A stretch of DNA of 9,537 bases, from the NCBI GenBank assembly GCA_035532755.1, contig DATKQI010000191.1, forward strand, positions 1 to 9,537. The letters run 5' to 3'. The DNA comes from DATKQI01 sp035532755 (GTDB taxonomy: Bacteria; Pseudomonadota; Alphaproteobacteria; Acetobacterales; Acetobacteraceae). The position numbers and the translations under genes are program-made. Below the pieces are notes generated by a model. It saw only the letters and a program-made list of their open reading frames with translations, ran no database searches and was not told where the DNA came from. Every line of letters starts with the position of its first letter. The stretch's first letter is position 1. Positions 1 through 6,578 of this stretch are shown here, piece by piece.

Positions 1-2
1 CC

Positions 3-1313
3 GCCGAAAGCCGCCGCGCCGCCGCGCTCGGCCTGTCGGGACCGCCGCTCGCGGTCGATTTCGCCGCGGTGATGGCGCGCGTGCAGGCGATGATCGGCGC
101 CGTCGCGCCGCATGATTCGATCGAGCGGTACACCGCCCTCGGCGTCGATGTCCGCCGCGGGCACGCGCGCATCACCTCGCCCTGGTGCGTGGAGGTCGAT
201 GGCCACCCGATCACCACCCGCACCATCATCATCGCCGCCGGGGCGGCGCCGATCGTGCCCGAGCTGCCGGGTCTCGCGGAGACCGAGTATCTCACGTCTG
301 AGACGCTGTGGCAGCTGCGCACCCTGCCGCGGCGCTTGCTGGTGCTGGGCGGCGGGCCGATCGGCTGCGAGATGGCACAGGCGTTCGCCCAGCTCGGCAG
401 CCGCGTCACCTTGATCCAGCAGGCGCCGCGCCTGCTGATGCGCGAGGATGACGACGTCTCCGCCTTCGTCGCCGCGCGGATGGCTGCGGATGGGGTCCGG
501 GTGCTGACGCGCCACACGCCGGTCGCCATCGAAGTGGCCGATGGCGGCCGGGCGATGCGGATCGCGCATGACGGCGCCGAGGTCGTGGAACGCTTCGACG
601 CGCTTCTGGTGGCTGTCGGGCGCCGGCCGCGCACCGCCGGATACGGGCTGGAGGAACTTGGCATCGAGGTCACGCCGGCGCGGGCGATCGAGACCGACGC
701 CTGGCTGCGGACGCTCCATCCCAACATCCTCGCCTGCGGCGACGTGGCCGGTCCCTACCAGTTCACCCATGCCGCGGCACATCAGGCGAGCTCGGCGGTG
801 CTCACCGGCCTGTTCGCCCCGCTCCATCGCTCGCGCCCGGACTATTCGGTGATGCCGGCTGTGACCTTCACCGATCCCGAAGTCGCGCGGGTCGGGCTGA
901 ACGAGCGCGAGGCGCGCACCGGCGGCATCGCGCATGAGATTGTGCGCTACGACCTGGCCGAGCTCGACCGCGCGATCGTCGATGGCGCCGACGCGGGCTT
1001 CGTGAAGGTTCTGACGCCGCCCGGCAAGGACCGCATCCTCGGCGCCACCATCGTCGGCGCCCATGCGGGCGAGCTGCTGGCGGAGTTCGCGCTGGCGATG
1101 CGCCACGACATCGGCCTCAAGGGCCTGCTCAAGACCGTCCACGCCTATCCGACCTACGCCGAAGCCAATCGCGCATCCGCCGGCGCCTGGCGACGCGCGC
1201 ACGCCTCGCCGCTCGGGCTGGCGCTGCTCGCGCGCTGGCACCGCTGGCGGCGCGGCGCGGCCGCGGTGGCCCACCAACCGGATCCCCCCCTGCCAGGAGC
1301 CCTGCCGCCATGA
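3..1313 (+). CDS. Mercuric reductase/dihydrolipoamide dehydrogenase-like FAD-NAD(P) disulfide oxidoreductase, 3' part (5' end outside window)
   Basis: The reading frame is open to the left edge, so a GTG at 69 is not the true start. The missing N-terminus should carry the FAD GxGxxG motif and the redox CX4C pair. Counting from the codon at 69, a second dinucleotide-binding motif (GGGPIGCE) lies at residues 94-101, the FAD-contacting GDVAG with QFTHAA at 224-236, and a dimerisation domain with FTDPEVARVG from about 267. The active-site pair in HAYPTYAE is intact (H358, E365). True MerA ends in a vicinal Cys pair that hands over Hg(II). This tail (ending PGALPP) has no cysteine, so mercury reduction is unlikely despite the probable automatic name. 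The enzyme should be a cytoplasmic NAD(P)H-linked flavoprotein of unknown substrate. Its stop overlaps the MFS start as ATGA, so the two are co-translated. Family confidence is high, substrate unknown. Confidence 0.9.
   Translation, partial: AESRRAAALGLSGPPLAVDFAAVMARVQAMIGAVAPHDSIERYTALGVDVRRGHARITSPWCVEVDGHPITTRTIIIAAGAAPIVPELPGLAETEYLTSETLWQLRTLPRRLLVLGGGPIGCEMAQAFAQLGSRVTLIQQAPRLLMREDDDVSAFVAARMAADGVRVLTRHTPVAIEVADGGRAMRIAHDGAEVVERFDALLVAVGRRPRTAGYGLEELGIEVTPARAIETDAWLRTLHPNILACGDVAGPYQFTHAAAHQASSAVLTGLFAPLHRSRPDYSVMPAVTFTDPEVARVGLNEREARTGGIAHEIVRYDLAELDRAIVDGADAGFVKVLTPPGKDRILGATIVGAHAGELLAEFALAMRHDIGLKGLLKTVHAYPTYAEANRASAGAWRRAHASPLGLALLARWHRWRRGAAAVAHQPDPPLPGALPP
1295..1299 (+). promoter_or_regulatory. 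Ribosome binding site AGGAG of the MFS transporter gene
   Basis: AGGAG sits 10 nt before the ATG at 1310, inside the last codons of the upstream flavoprotein gene. It supports the start at 1310 and shows that the second gene is initiated while the first is still being translated. Confidence 0.75.
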
Positions 1314-2725
1314 ACGCGCCGCCGCCTTCGGGATCGCCCTCGCCGCCGCTGGTCGAACGCCTGTCCGTCATGCGCTGGAATCGCTTCCACACCGTCATCG
1401 TCCTGCTGTTCGGCATGGGCTGGGCGATGGATGCGTTCGAAGTGACGTTGATCGGCAACGTCCTCGGCGCGCTGCGCGAGCGGTTTCATCTCGGCGCCGA
1501 CGCGATGTCGCTGCTGCTCGGTGCCTGGTTCGCGGGGCTGATGCTGGGCGCGGCAGGGTTCGGCTATCTGGCCGACCTCTACGGACGCCGGCGCATCTTC
1601 CTCGCCAGCCTGGTGCTGTACGGGGTCAGCACGCTGGCCGCCGCCTTCGCGCCCAGCCTTGCCGCGCTGCTGCTGCTGCGCCTGCTCGCCGGCATCGGCG
1701 TCGGCGCGGAGTATTCGGCGATCAATGCGGCGATCGCGGAACTCGTCCCCAGCCGCTCGCGCGGGCGGGCCGCGGCGGTGGTGCTGAATTTCTGGCCGAT
1801 CGGCAGCCTGGTCGCGGCGCTGCTGTCGTGGCTCGTGCTGTCGGCCCTGCCGGCCGATCTGGGCTGGCGGGTGGTGTTCGGGTTCGGCGGCGCGATCGCG
1901 CTTTCCACCGCCTGGTTCCGCCGCCACCTGCCGGAAAGCCCGCGCTGGCTGGAAGCGACCGGCCGCGGCGCGGAGGCGCAGACCATCGTCGCCGGCATCG
2001 AGGCCGGGTTGACCCGCCTGCCGGTCCCGGACCCCACACCGATGGATCGCCGGGTGCGCCGCGAGGGCACCGCGCTGCGCACCCTGCTGCGCCACTACAA
2101 GGCTCGCCTCGCGCTCGGCGCCGTGCTCGATTTCGCGGAAGCCTCGGGGTATTATGGGCTGTTCGCGTTCCTGCCGCTGGTCGTGCTGCCGGCGCTGCAT
2201 CTCGCGCCGGCGCAACTTCCGGTGTTCTATCTCGCCGGCAGTCTGGGCGCGCTGGCGGGCGGCGGGGCGGCGGCGCTGCTGCTCGATCGGTGGGGGCGCC
2301 ACGCCACGGTCGGCGGGTTCTATCTTGCCACGGCGCTGGGGACGGTGGCGCTGGCGTTCGCCACTGGACTCGGGGCGGGGCCGATCATGCTGGGCTTCGC
2401 GTTGGTCAACCTGCTCGCCACCGGAAGCTGGATCGCCGCCTATCCCACCTTTTCCGAACTGTTCCCGACCTCGCTGCGGGCGAGCGGCATCGGCGCCTCG
2501 GTCGCAGTCGGGCGGATCGGGGCCATGATCTCGCCGTTCCTGGTGGGCTATGTGGGCGCGCACAGCATGGCGGGCGCGCTGCTGCTGCTCGCCGGGTTTT
2601 GGCTGCTCGGGGCGGCCGCCATGGGTGTATGGCATTGGATGGGGGGGATCGAGGCGCGCGGCCTGACGTTGGAACACATCGCGCCCGAGGGCATGACCGC
2701 GCAGGAGGCGCCCTTCCATGCCTGA
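1310..2725 (+). CDS. MFS transporter, sugar-porter/SV2-like (12 TM)
   Basis: A 471-residue inner-membrane major facilitator with about 12 hydrophobic helices. Visible signatures are the loop 2-3 motif GYLADLYGRRR (85-95), the helix 4 stretch with R124 and GIGVGAEY (128-135), PESPRWL after helix 6 (208-214), the second-half repeat DRWGRH (326-331), and YPTFSELFPTSLRASGIG (378-395), typical of sugar-porter-like and niacin/aromatic-acid carriers. An acidic pair in helix 1 (D41, E44 in WAMDAFE) may serve proton coupling or substrate binding. It overlaps the upstream gene by 4 nt and the downstream gene by 8 nt, so all three are translationally coupled. The transporter therefore probably imports the substrate, or exports the product, of the flavoprotein and radical SAM protein. 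Direction and substrate cannot be read from the sequence. Confidence 0.92.
   Translation: MNAPPPSGSPSPPLVERLSVMRWNRFHTVIVLLFGMGWAMDAFEVTLIGNVLGALRERFHLGADAMSLLLGAWFAGLMLGAAGFGYLADLYGRRRIFLASLVLYGVSTLAAAFAPSLAALLLLRLLAGIGVGAEYSAINAAIAELVPSRSRGRAAAVVLNFWPIGSLVAALLSWLVLSALPADLGWRVVFGFGGAIALSTAWFRRHLPESPRWLEATGRGAEAQTIVAGIEAGLTRLPVPDPTPMDRRVRREGTALRTLLRHYKARLALGAVLDFAEASGYYGLFAFLPLVVLPALHLAPAQLPVFYLAGSLGALAGGGAAALLLDRWGRHATVGGFYLATALGTVALAFATGLGAGPIMLGFALVNLLATGSWIAAYPTFSELFPTSLRASGIGASVAVGRIGAMISPFLVGYVGAHSMAGALLLLAGFWLLGAAAMGVWHWMGGIEARGLTLEHIAPEGMTAQEAPFHA
2703..2708 (+). promoter_or_regulatory. Ribosome binding site AGGAGG of the metallophosphoesterase-radical SAM gene
   Basis: A perfect AGGAGG core lies 9 nt before the ATG at 2718, within the end of the MFS gene. 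It fixes the start of the third gene and indicates strong coupled initiation. Confidence 0.8.
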
Positions 2726-4571
2726 CGGCGCGCGCTTCGATCCGACGGTCGTCGTGACGTTCGCCACCGACCAGCCGGTGCTGGTGTTCGGCGGCTGTTA
2801 CAGCAATCTGCAGGCCACCGAGGCGCTGCTGCAAGCGGCCGAACGCCTGCGCGTGCCGCCGGAGCGGATGATCTGCACCGGCGACGTGATCGCCTATGGC
2901 GCCGACCCACGCGCGACACTGGCGCTGATCCGCGCGGCCGGCATCGCCATCGTGATGGGCAATTGCGAGGAATCCCTGGGCGCGGACGCGGCCGATTGCG
3001 GCTGCGGGTTCGCCCCGGGTTCGGCCTGTGATCGGCTCTCCGCCGCCTGGTTCGCGCACGCGACGCGCGAGGTCGGCCCCGCCGACCGGGGCTGGATGGC
3101 GGCGCTGCCGCGGCGCATCGACCTGGTCCTGGGCGGGCGGCGGCTTGCGGTCGTGCACGGCACGCCAAGCCGAATCAACCGGTTCGTCTTCGACTCGACG
3201 CCGGATGCGGAATTGCTGGACGAGCTGGCGCTGGTCGGCACCGACGGGGTGATCGGCGGGCATTGCGGCCTGCCCTTCACGCGGCGGATCGGCGAGAGGT
3301 TGTGGCACAATTCCGGCGCGATCGGGCTGCCGGCCAATGACGGCACGCCGCGCGGCTGGTTCAGCCTGCTCACGCCGCGCGACCAGGGTGTCGAGGTCCG
3401 CCATCTTCCGCTCGACTACGACCATCACGGAGCGGCACGGGCGATGCGCGCCGCCGGCCTGCCGGAGGGCTACGCGCAGGCCTTGGAAACCGGCATCTGG
3501 CCGAGCTTCGATGTGCTGCCGCCGGTCGAACAGGCGGCGACCGGAACGGCGCTCGCGCCCGCGCCGCGCGTGTGGGACCGCTTGCCGCCGCCCCCGCCGC
3601 GCCCCCAGCCGCGCGCATTCGCCGATCGGGATCGAACGGCACGCGGCGAGCCGCACGCCCGCGTCCCGCTCGCGCGCCTGAGCACGCTCTGGTTCAACAC
3701 CGGCACGCTCTGCAACATCGCCTGCACGGGCTGCTACATCGACAGCAACCCGCGCAACGACCGGCTGGTCTATCTCGACCGCGCGGCGTTCGACCGCTTC
3801 CTTGATGAAGCCGCGACGCTGCATCCGGAGCTGCGCGAAATCGGTTTCACCGGCGGCGAGCCGTTCCTGAACCCGGATGCGCCGGGCATGATCGCGGCTG
3901 CACTCGACCGTGGCTATCGCGTGCTGGTGCTGACCAACGCCATGCGGCCGATGCAGCGCCATCGCGCCCAGCTTGAACGTCTGGCTGCGGTTGCCGGCAA
4001 CCGGCTGGCGTTCCGGGTCTCGCTCGATCATTTCACCCGCGACGGGCACGACCAGGTACGCGGAGCAGGCAGCTTCGCGGCTGCCCTGGCGGGTCTGGTC
4101 TGGCTCGCCGCGGCGGGATTTCTGCTCGCGGTGGCGGCGCGGCTGCCCGCGCCGGCGGAGGAAGCGCGGATGCGTACCGGGTTCGCCCGCTTGTTCCGCG
4201 AGCAGGAGCTGCCGATCGACGCCTGGGATCCGGCGCAACTGGTGCTGTTCCCTGAACTGGCCGACCCCGCGGTGCCGCCTGAGATCGGCGCGACCGCCTG
4301 GGCCGCGCTGCATGCCGGCGGGCGGGAGGTGATGTGCGGCTCCGCGCGCATGGTGGTGCACCGCAAGGGCGAGGCGGCGCCGCGCGTGGTTGCCTGCACC
4401 TTGCAGCCGTACGAGCCGGGCTTCGATCTCGGCGCCAGCCTGGCCGAGGCCGCCCGCCCGGTGGTGCTGAACCATCCGCATTGCGCGCGCTTCTGCGTCT
4501 TCGGCGCGGCGTCCTGCGGCGCGGGCGGGGAGCAGGCGGTGTCGGTCGACGCACCCGGCGGCGCGGCTTGA
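2718..4571 (+). CDS. Fusion protein: degenerate metallophosphoesterase domain plus radical SAM domain with C-terminal cysteine cluster
   Basis: This 617-residue protein has two enzyme-like parts. Residues 20-235 resemble a calcineurin-like phosphoesterase of the YfcE/ApaH type: GDVIAYGADP (55-64), GNCE (81-84), VHGTP (146-150) and GHCGLPFTR (181-189). The first metal motif, normally DxHGNL, is GGCYSNL (25-31), so its Asp and His are absent, and GHxH has lost its last His. A Cys-rich insertion follows (C94, C96, C104). A Pro-rich linker (about 275-318) leads to a radical SAM domain with CNIACTGC (C332, C336, C339, the CX3CX2C site for the SAM-binding 4Fe-4S cluster) and TGGEP (378-382). The C-terminus adds C540, C560 and C589, C593, C600, suggesting an auxiliary Fe-S cluster. 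It overlaps the MFS gene by 8 nt. The reaction is unknown. A cytoplasmic protein or small-molecule modifying enzyme is the best inference. Confidence 0.88.
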   Translation: MPDGARFDPTVVVTFATDQPVLVFGGCYSNLQATEALLQAAERLRVPPERMICTGDVIAYGADPRATLALIRAAGIAIVMGNCEESLGADAADCGCGFAPGSACDRLSAAWFAHATREVGPADRGWMAALPRRIDLVLGGRRLAVVHGTPSRINRFVFDSTPDAELLDELALVGTDGVIGGHCGLPFTRRIGERLWHNSGAIGLPANDGTPRGWFSLLTPRDQGVEVRHLPLDYDHHGAARAMRAAGLPEGYAQALETGIWPSFDVLPPVEQAATGTALAPAPRVWDRLPPPPPRPQPRAFADRDRTARGEPHARVPLARLSTLWFNTGTLCNIACTGCYIDSNPRNDRLVYLDRAAFDRFLDEAATLHPELREIGFTGGEPFLNPDAPGMIAAALDRGYRVLVLTNAMRPMQRHRAQLERLAAVAGNRLAFRVSLDHFTRDGHDQVRGAGSFAAALAGLVWLAAAGFLLAVAARLPAPAEEARMRTGFARLFREQELPIDAWDPAQLVLFPELADPAVPPEIGATAWAALHAGGREVMCGSARMVVHRKGEAAPRVVACTLQPYEPGFDLGASLAEAARPVVLNHPHCARFCVFGAASCGAGGEQAVSVDAPGGAA

Positions 4572-4622
4572 GCAGTGTCCGGCCTTGCAGCCCCCCGCGC
4601 GCCCGGCCATGTTCGCGCGCAT

Positions 4623-5204
4623 ATGGCGCGGACCCGCTTATTCGACGAGCAGCAGGCGCTGGACCGGGCGATGGCCCTGTTCTGGCGCCAGGGCTACGAG
4701 GCAACCTCGATCCAGGACCTGGTCGAGGCGGTCGGCATCAACCGCGCGAGCATGTATGCGACCTTCGGCGACAAGCGTCGGTTTTTCATCACGGTGCTGG
4801 ATCACTATCTGACCAGGGTGAACGGCGAGCGGCTGGCGACCCTGGCCCGGCCGGGATCTGCCCTGGCGGCGATAACGGCGTTCTTCGAAGCGATCACCGC
4901 CGCGTCCAGGGGCGCCGAGAGGCAGCTCGGGTGCCTCATCACCAACACCGTGACCGAGCTCGCGCCCAGCGATCCGGAGATTGCCGCCAAGCTGCGGGCA
5001 AGCCTCGACCGGGTCGAAGACGCCTTCGCGGCGGCGATCCGGCGCGGTCAGGAGAGCAACGAGATAGCGGCCGATCAGGACCCGCGCGCGGTGGCCCGCT
5101 TCCTGGTGAGCACCGCCCAAGGGGTTCGGGTGCTGGCCCGCAGCGGCGCGACCCCGGCCAGCCTACGAGAGATCGTGACCGTCGCGCTGCGCGCGCTCCG
5201 CTGA
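4623..5204 (+). CDS. TetR/AcrR-family transcriptional repressor
   Basis: The call is based on an N-terminal TetR DNA-binding domain: MARTRLFDEQQALDRAM leads into the helix-turn-helix TSIQDLVEAVGINRASMYATF (28-48). The remainder is a helical ligand-binding and dimerisation domain, giving 193 residues, a normal family length. A GTG at 4575 would add 16 low-complexity residues. I prefer the ATG at 4623 because TetR proteins usually begin just before this block, although neither start has a clear Shine-Dalgarno sequence. A lone Cys (C104, in GCLITNT) might sense thiol stress, but this is speculation. The gene begins 51 nt after the radical SAM gene and ends 28 nt before the promoter that carries a TetR-type palindrome. 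It therefore most likely represses the downstream operon and may itself be read from the upstream one. Confidence 0.9.
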   Translation: MARTRLFDEQQALDRAMALFWRQGYEATSIQDLVEAVGINRASMYATFGDKRRFFITVLDHYLTRVNGERLATLARPGSALAAITAFFEAITAASRGAERQLGCLITNTVTELAPSDPEIAAKLRASLDRVEDAFAAAIRRGQESNEIAADQDPRAVARFLVSTAQGVRVLARSGATPASLREIVTVALRALR

Positions 5205-5232
5205 GCATCCCGCCGGGGCCGCGGCAACCGGC

Positions 5233-5261
5233 TTGACTCTATAGAACGATCGTTCCATTAT
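5233..5261 (+). promoter_or_regulatory. Sigma-70-type promoter of the peroxiredoxin/dehalogenase/OsmC/AhpD-like operon
   Basis: TTGACT (5233-5238) matches five of six -35 bases. After exactly 17 nt comes CATTAT (5256-5261), a 4/6 match to the -10 box. It lies in the only AT-richer gap between the repressor gene and the operon, with a predicted 5' leader of under 30 nt before the ribosome binding site. Confidence 0.65.
5241..5258. promoter_or_regulatory. TetR-type operator palindrome
   Basis: GAACGATCGTTC (5244-5255) is a perfect 12-bp palindrome. With flanks it extends to ATAGAACGATCGTTCCAT (5241-5258), which is symmetric except for one base pair (5243/5256). It fills the spacer between the -35 and -10 boxes, so bound protein would block RNA polymerase. 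The TetR gene ending 28 nt before the -35 box is the obvious candidate binder. Confidence 0.72.
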
Positions 5262-5281
5262 TTGGGTTGCCCAGTTTTATC

Positions 5282-5287
5282 GAGGAG
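5282..5287 (+). promoter_or_regulatory. Ribosome binding site GAGGAG deciding the start at 5295
   Basis: GAGGAG is 7 nt before the ATG at 5295. An upstream in-frame start at 5262 falls at the -10 box and has no such site, so the shorter protein is preferred. Confidence 0.8.
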
Positions 5288-5294
5288 ACCGGCA

Positions 5295-5870
5295 ATGGCG
5301 ATCAGCCCCCTCACCGCCTTGTTCCCCCGCCAGACGGTGCCAGATCTTGCGGTGCCCACGGTCGGCGGCGGCACTTGGCGTCTCGCGGATCAGCGGCCGG
5401 AGCATTTCACGATGGTCGTGTTCTATCGTGGCCTGCATTGCCCGATCTGCGCCACCTATCTGCGCGATCTGGACACCAAACTGGATGACTTCACCAAGCG
5501 CGGCGTGAACGCGGTTGCGATCAGCACCGACGATGCGGCACGGGCCGAGCAAACCAAGCAGAAATGGCGGATCGAGAACCTGCCGATCGGCTATGGGCTC
5601 GATCTCGACACCGCGCGCCGCTGGGGTCTCTATGTCTCTTCCGGGCATGGTACCACCTCCGCCGGCGTCGCCGAACCGTCCTTGTTCGCGGAGCCGGGCC
5701 TGTTCATGATTCGCCCGGATCGCACGCTCTATTTTGGTACCGTGCAGACGATGCCGTTCGCCCGGCCGCATTTTGCGGACATTCTGGGGGCGCTCGATTT
5801 CGTGATCGCGAAATCCTATCCCGCCCGGGGCGAAGTCACCGACCCGATCGACCCGGCGCGGGCCGCGTGA
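5295..5870 (+). CDS. Peroxiredoxin-like (AhpC/TSA-type thioredoxin-fold) protein with CPIC motif
   Basis: A 191-residue thioredoxin-fold protein of the peroxiredoxin-like group. The core strand and active site read VVFYRGLHCPIC (41-52), placing C49 and C52 as a CPxC redox pair where peroxiredoxins keep the peroxidatic Cys. A second recognisable block is the strand-helix element NAVAISTDD (about 75-83). No signal peptide or membrane segment is visible, so it should act in the cytoplasm. Proteins of this type are predicted to reduce hydroperoxides or act as thiol-disulfide oxidoreductases; the CPxC pair favours an intramolecular disulfide. It is the first gene after the operator-bearing promoter, and its stop overlaps the dehalogenase start (TGATG), so it is probably repressed by the adjacent TetR protein. 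The fold is well supported; the physiological substrate is not. Confidence 0.88.
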   Translation: MAISPLTALFPRQTVPDLAVPTVGGGTWRLADQRPEHFTMVVFYRGLHCPICATYLRDLDTKLDDFTKRGVNAVAISTDDAARAEQTKQKWRIENLPIGYGLDLDTARRWGLYVSSGHGTTSAGVAEPSLFAEPGLFMIRPDRTLYFGTVQTMPFARPHFADILGALDFVIAKSYPARGEVTDPIDPARAA

Positions 5871-6553
5871 TGCCCGCGCTGACCGGCATTCGCGCCTGCG
5901 TGTTCGACGCCTATGGCACGGTGTTCGACTTCGCCTCCGCCGCCGCGTCCTGCCGCGACGTGCTGGGCGAGCAGGCGGGCGCGCTGACGGCGCTGTGGCG
6001 CGACAAGCAGTTGCAATATACATGGTTACGTTCGCTCCAGCACCGCCACGCCGATTTGTGGCAGATCACGGGGGATTCGCTCGATTACGCGCTGGAAACG
6101 CTGGGTTTCGCAGACCCTGCATTGCGGCAGCGGTTGATGGACCTCTATCGCACGCTCGCCGTGTTTCCCGAGATACCGGAGACGTTGCGCCGCCTGCGCG
6201 CAGCCGGGATCAGGACCGCCATCCTGTCCAACGGCTCGCCCGCGATGCTGGAGACCGCAGTCGCGGGCAACGGGATCGGCGCGCTGCTGGACGCGGTGAT
6301 CTCGGTCGAGGAGGTCGGTGTGTTCAAGCCGGACCCGCGCGTCTATCAGCGCGCGCTGGAGCGGCTGGGCGTGACGGCGGCGGAGGTGTCGTTCCAGTCT
6401 TCCAATGCCTGGGACGCCTATGCCGCCTCGGCCTTCGGGATGCGGGTGGTGTGGTGCAACCGCTACGCGCAGAAGCCCGAACGGCTGCCCGGGCAGCCTG
6501 ATCACATGGTGACAACGCTCGCCGACCTGCCCGGGCTGGTCGGCGCCGCGTGA
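5870..6553 (+). CDS. Haloacid dehalogenase type II (L-2-haloacid dehalogenase, HAD superfamily)
   Basis: At 227 residues this has the usual length of L-2-haloacid dehalogenases, which hydrolyse L-2-haloalkanoic acids to D-2-hydroxy acids through an aspartyl ester. All residues I can align to the L-DEX active site are present: nucleophile D13 and T17 in VFDAYGTVFD, R44 followed by KQLQYTWLRSL, S120-N121 (SNGSP), K153 and Y159 (KPDPRVY), and S177, N179, D182 in the diagnostic SSNAWD. This makes it a genuine type II enzyme rather than a generic HAD phosphatase. The ATG overlaps the stop of the preceding gene by 1 nt and has no good Shine-Dalgarno sequence, implying translational coupling. Its place among peroxide and thiol genes suggests a detoxification role. 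The actual substrate may be a halogenated or otherwise reactive acid. Confidence 0.9.
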   Translation: MPALTGIRACVFDAYGTVFDFASAAASCRDVLGEQAGALTALWRDKQLQYTWLRSLQHRHADLWQITGDSLDYALETLGFADPALRQRLMDLYRTLAVFPEIPETLRRLRAAGIRTAILSNGSPAMLETAVAGNGIGALLDAVISVEEVGVFKPDPRVYQRALERLGVTAAEVSFQSSNAWDAYAASAFGMRVVWCNRYAQKPERLPGQPDHMVTTLADLPGLVGAA

Positions 6554-6563
6554 TGTAATATAC

Positions 6564-6570
6564 GGGAGGA
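6564..6570 (+). promoter_or_regulatory. Ribosome binding site GGGAGGA of the OsmC-family gene
   Basis: GGGAGGA lies 8 nt before the ATG at 6579 in a 25-nt intergenic gap. It selects this ATG over the in-frame ATG at 6603. Confidence 0.8.
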
Positions 6571-6578
6571 AATCTACC

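Noticed and set aside
3..1313. Calling the first gene merA
   Set aside because: The C-terminal vicinal cysteines of MerA are absent, the N-terminus is not visible, and no other mer gene is in the window.
1154..2767. Long minus-strand open frame opposite the MFS gene
   Set aside because: It is rich in Arg, Gln, Pro and Ala with no domain pattern, and mirrors the high-GC codon bias of the clear MFS gene on the other strand.
4585..4613. TTGCAG/17 bp/CATGTT as a promoter for the TetR gene
   Set aside because: Each box matches only about 3 of 6 consensus bases in GC-rich sequence, no better than chance.
2406..4622. 738-codon minus-strand open frame opposite the radical SAM gene
   Set aside because: Low-complexity Arg/Ala-rich product without motifs. 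The plus strand carries several diagnostic motifs over the same span.
5212..5232. GCCGG...CCGGC inverted repeat after the TetR stop as an intrinsic terminator
   Set aside because: The stem is 5 bp with an 11-nt loop and is followed directly by the TTGACT box rather than a T-tract.
5564..5869. N-terminal extension of the dehalogenase from 5564
   Set aside because: It would be an out-of-frame reading of the peroxiredoxin-like gene. The ATG at 5870 gives the normal family length and N-terminus.
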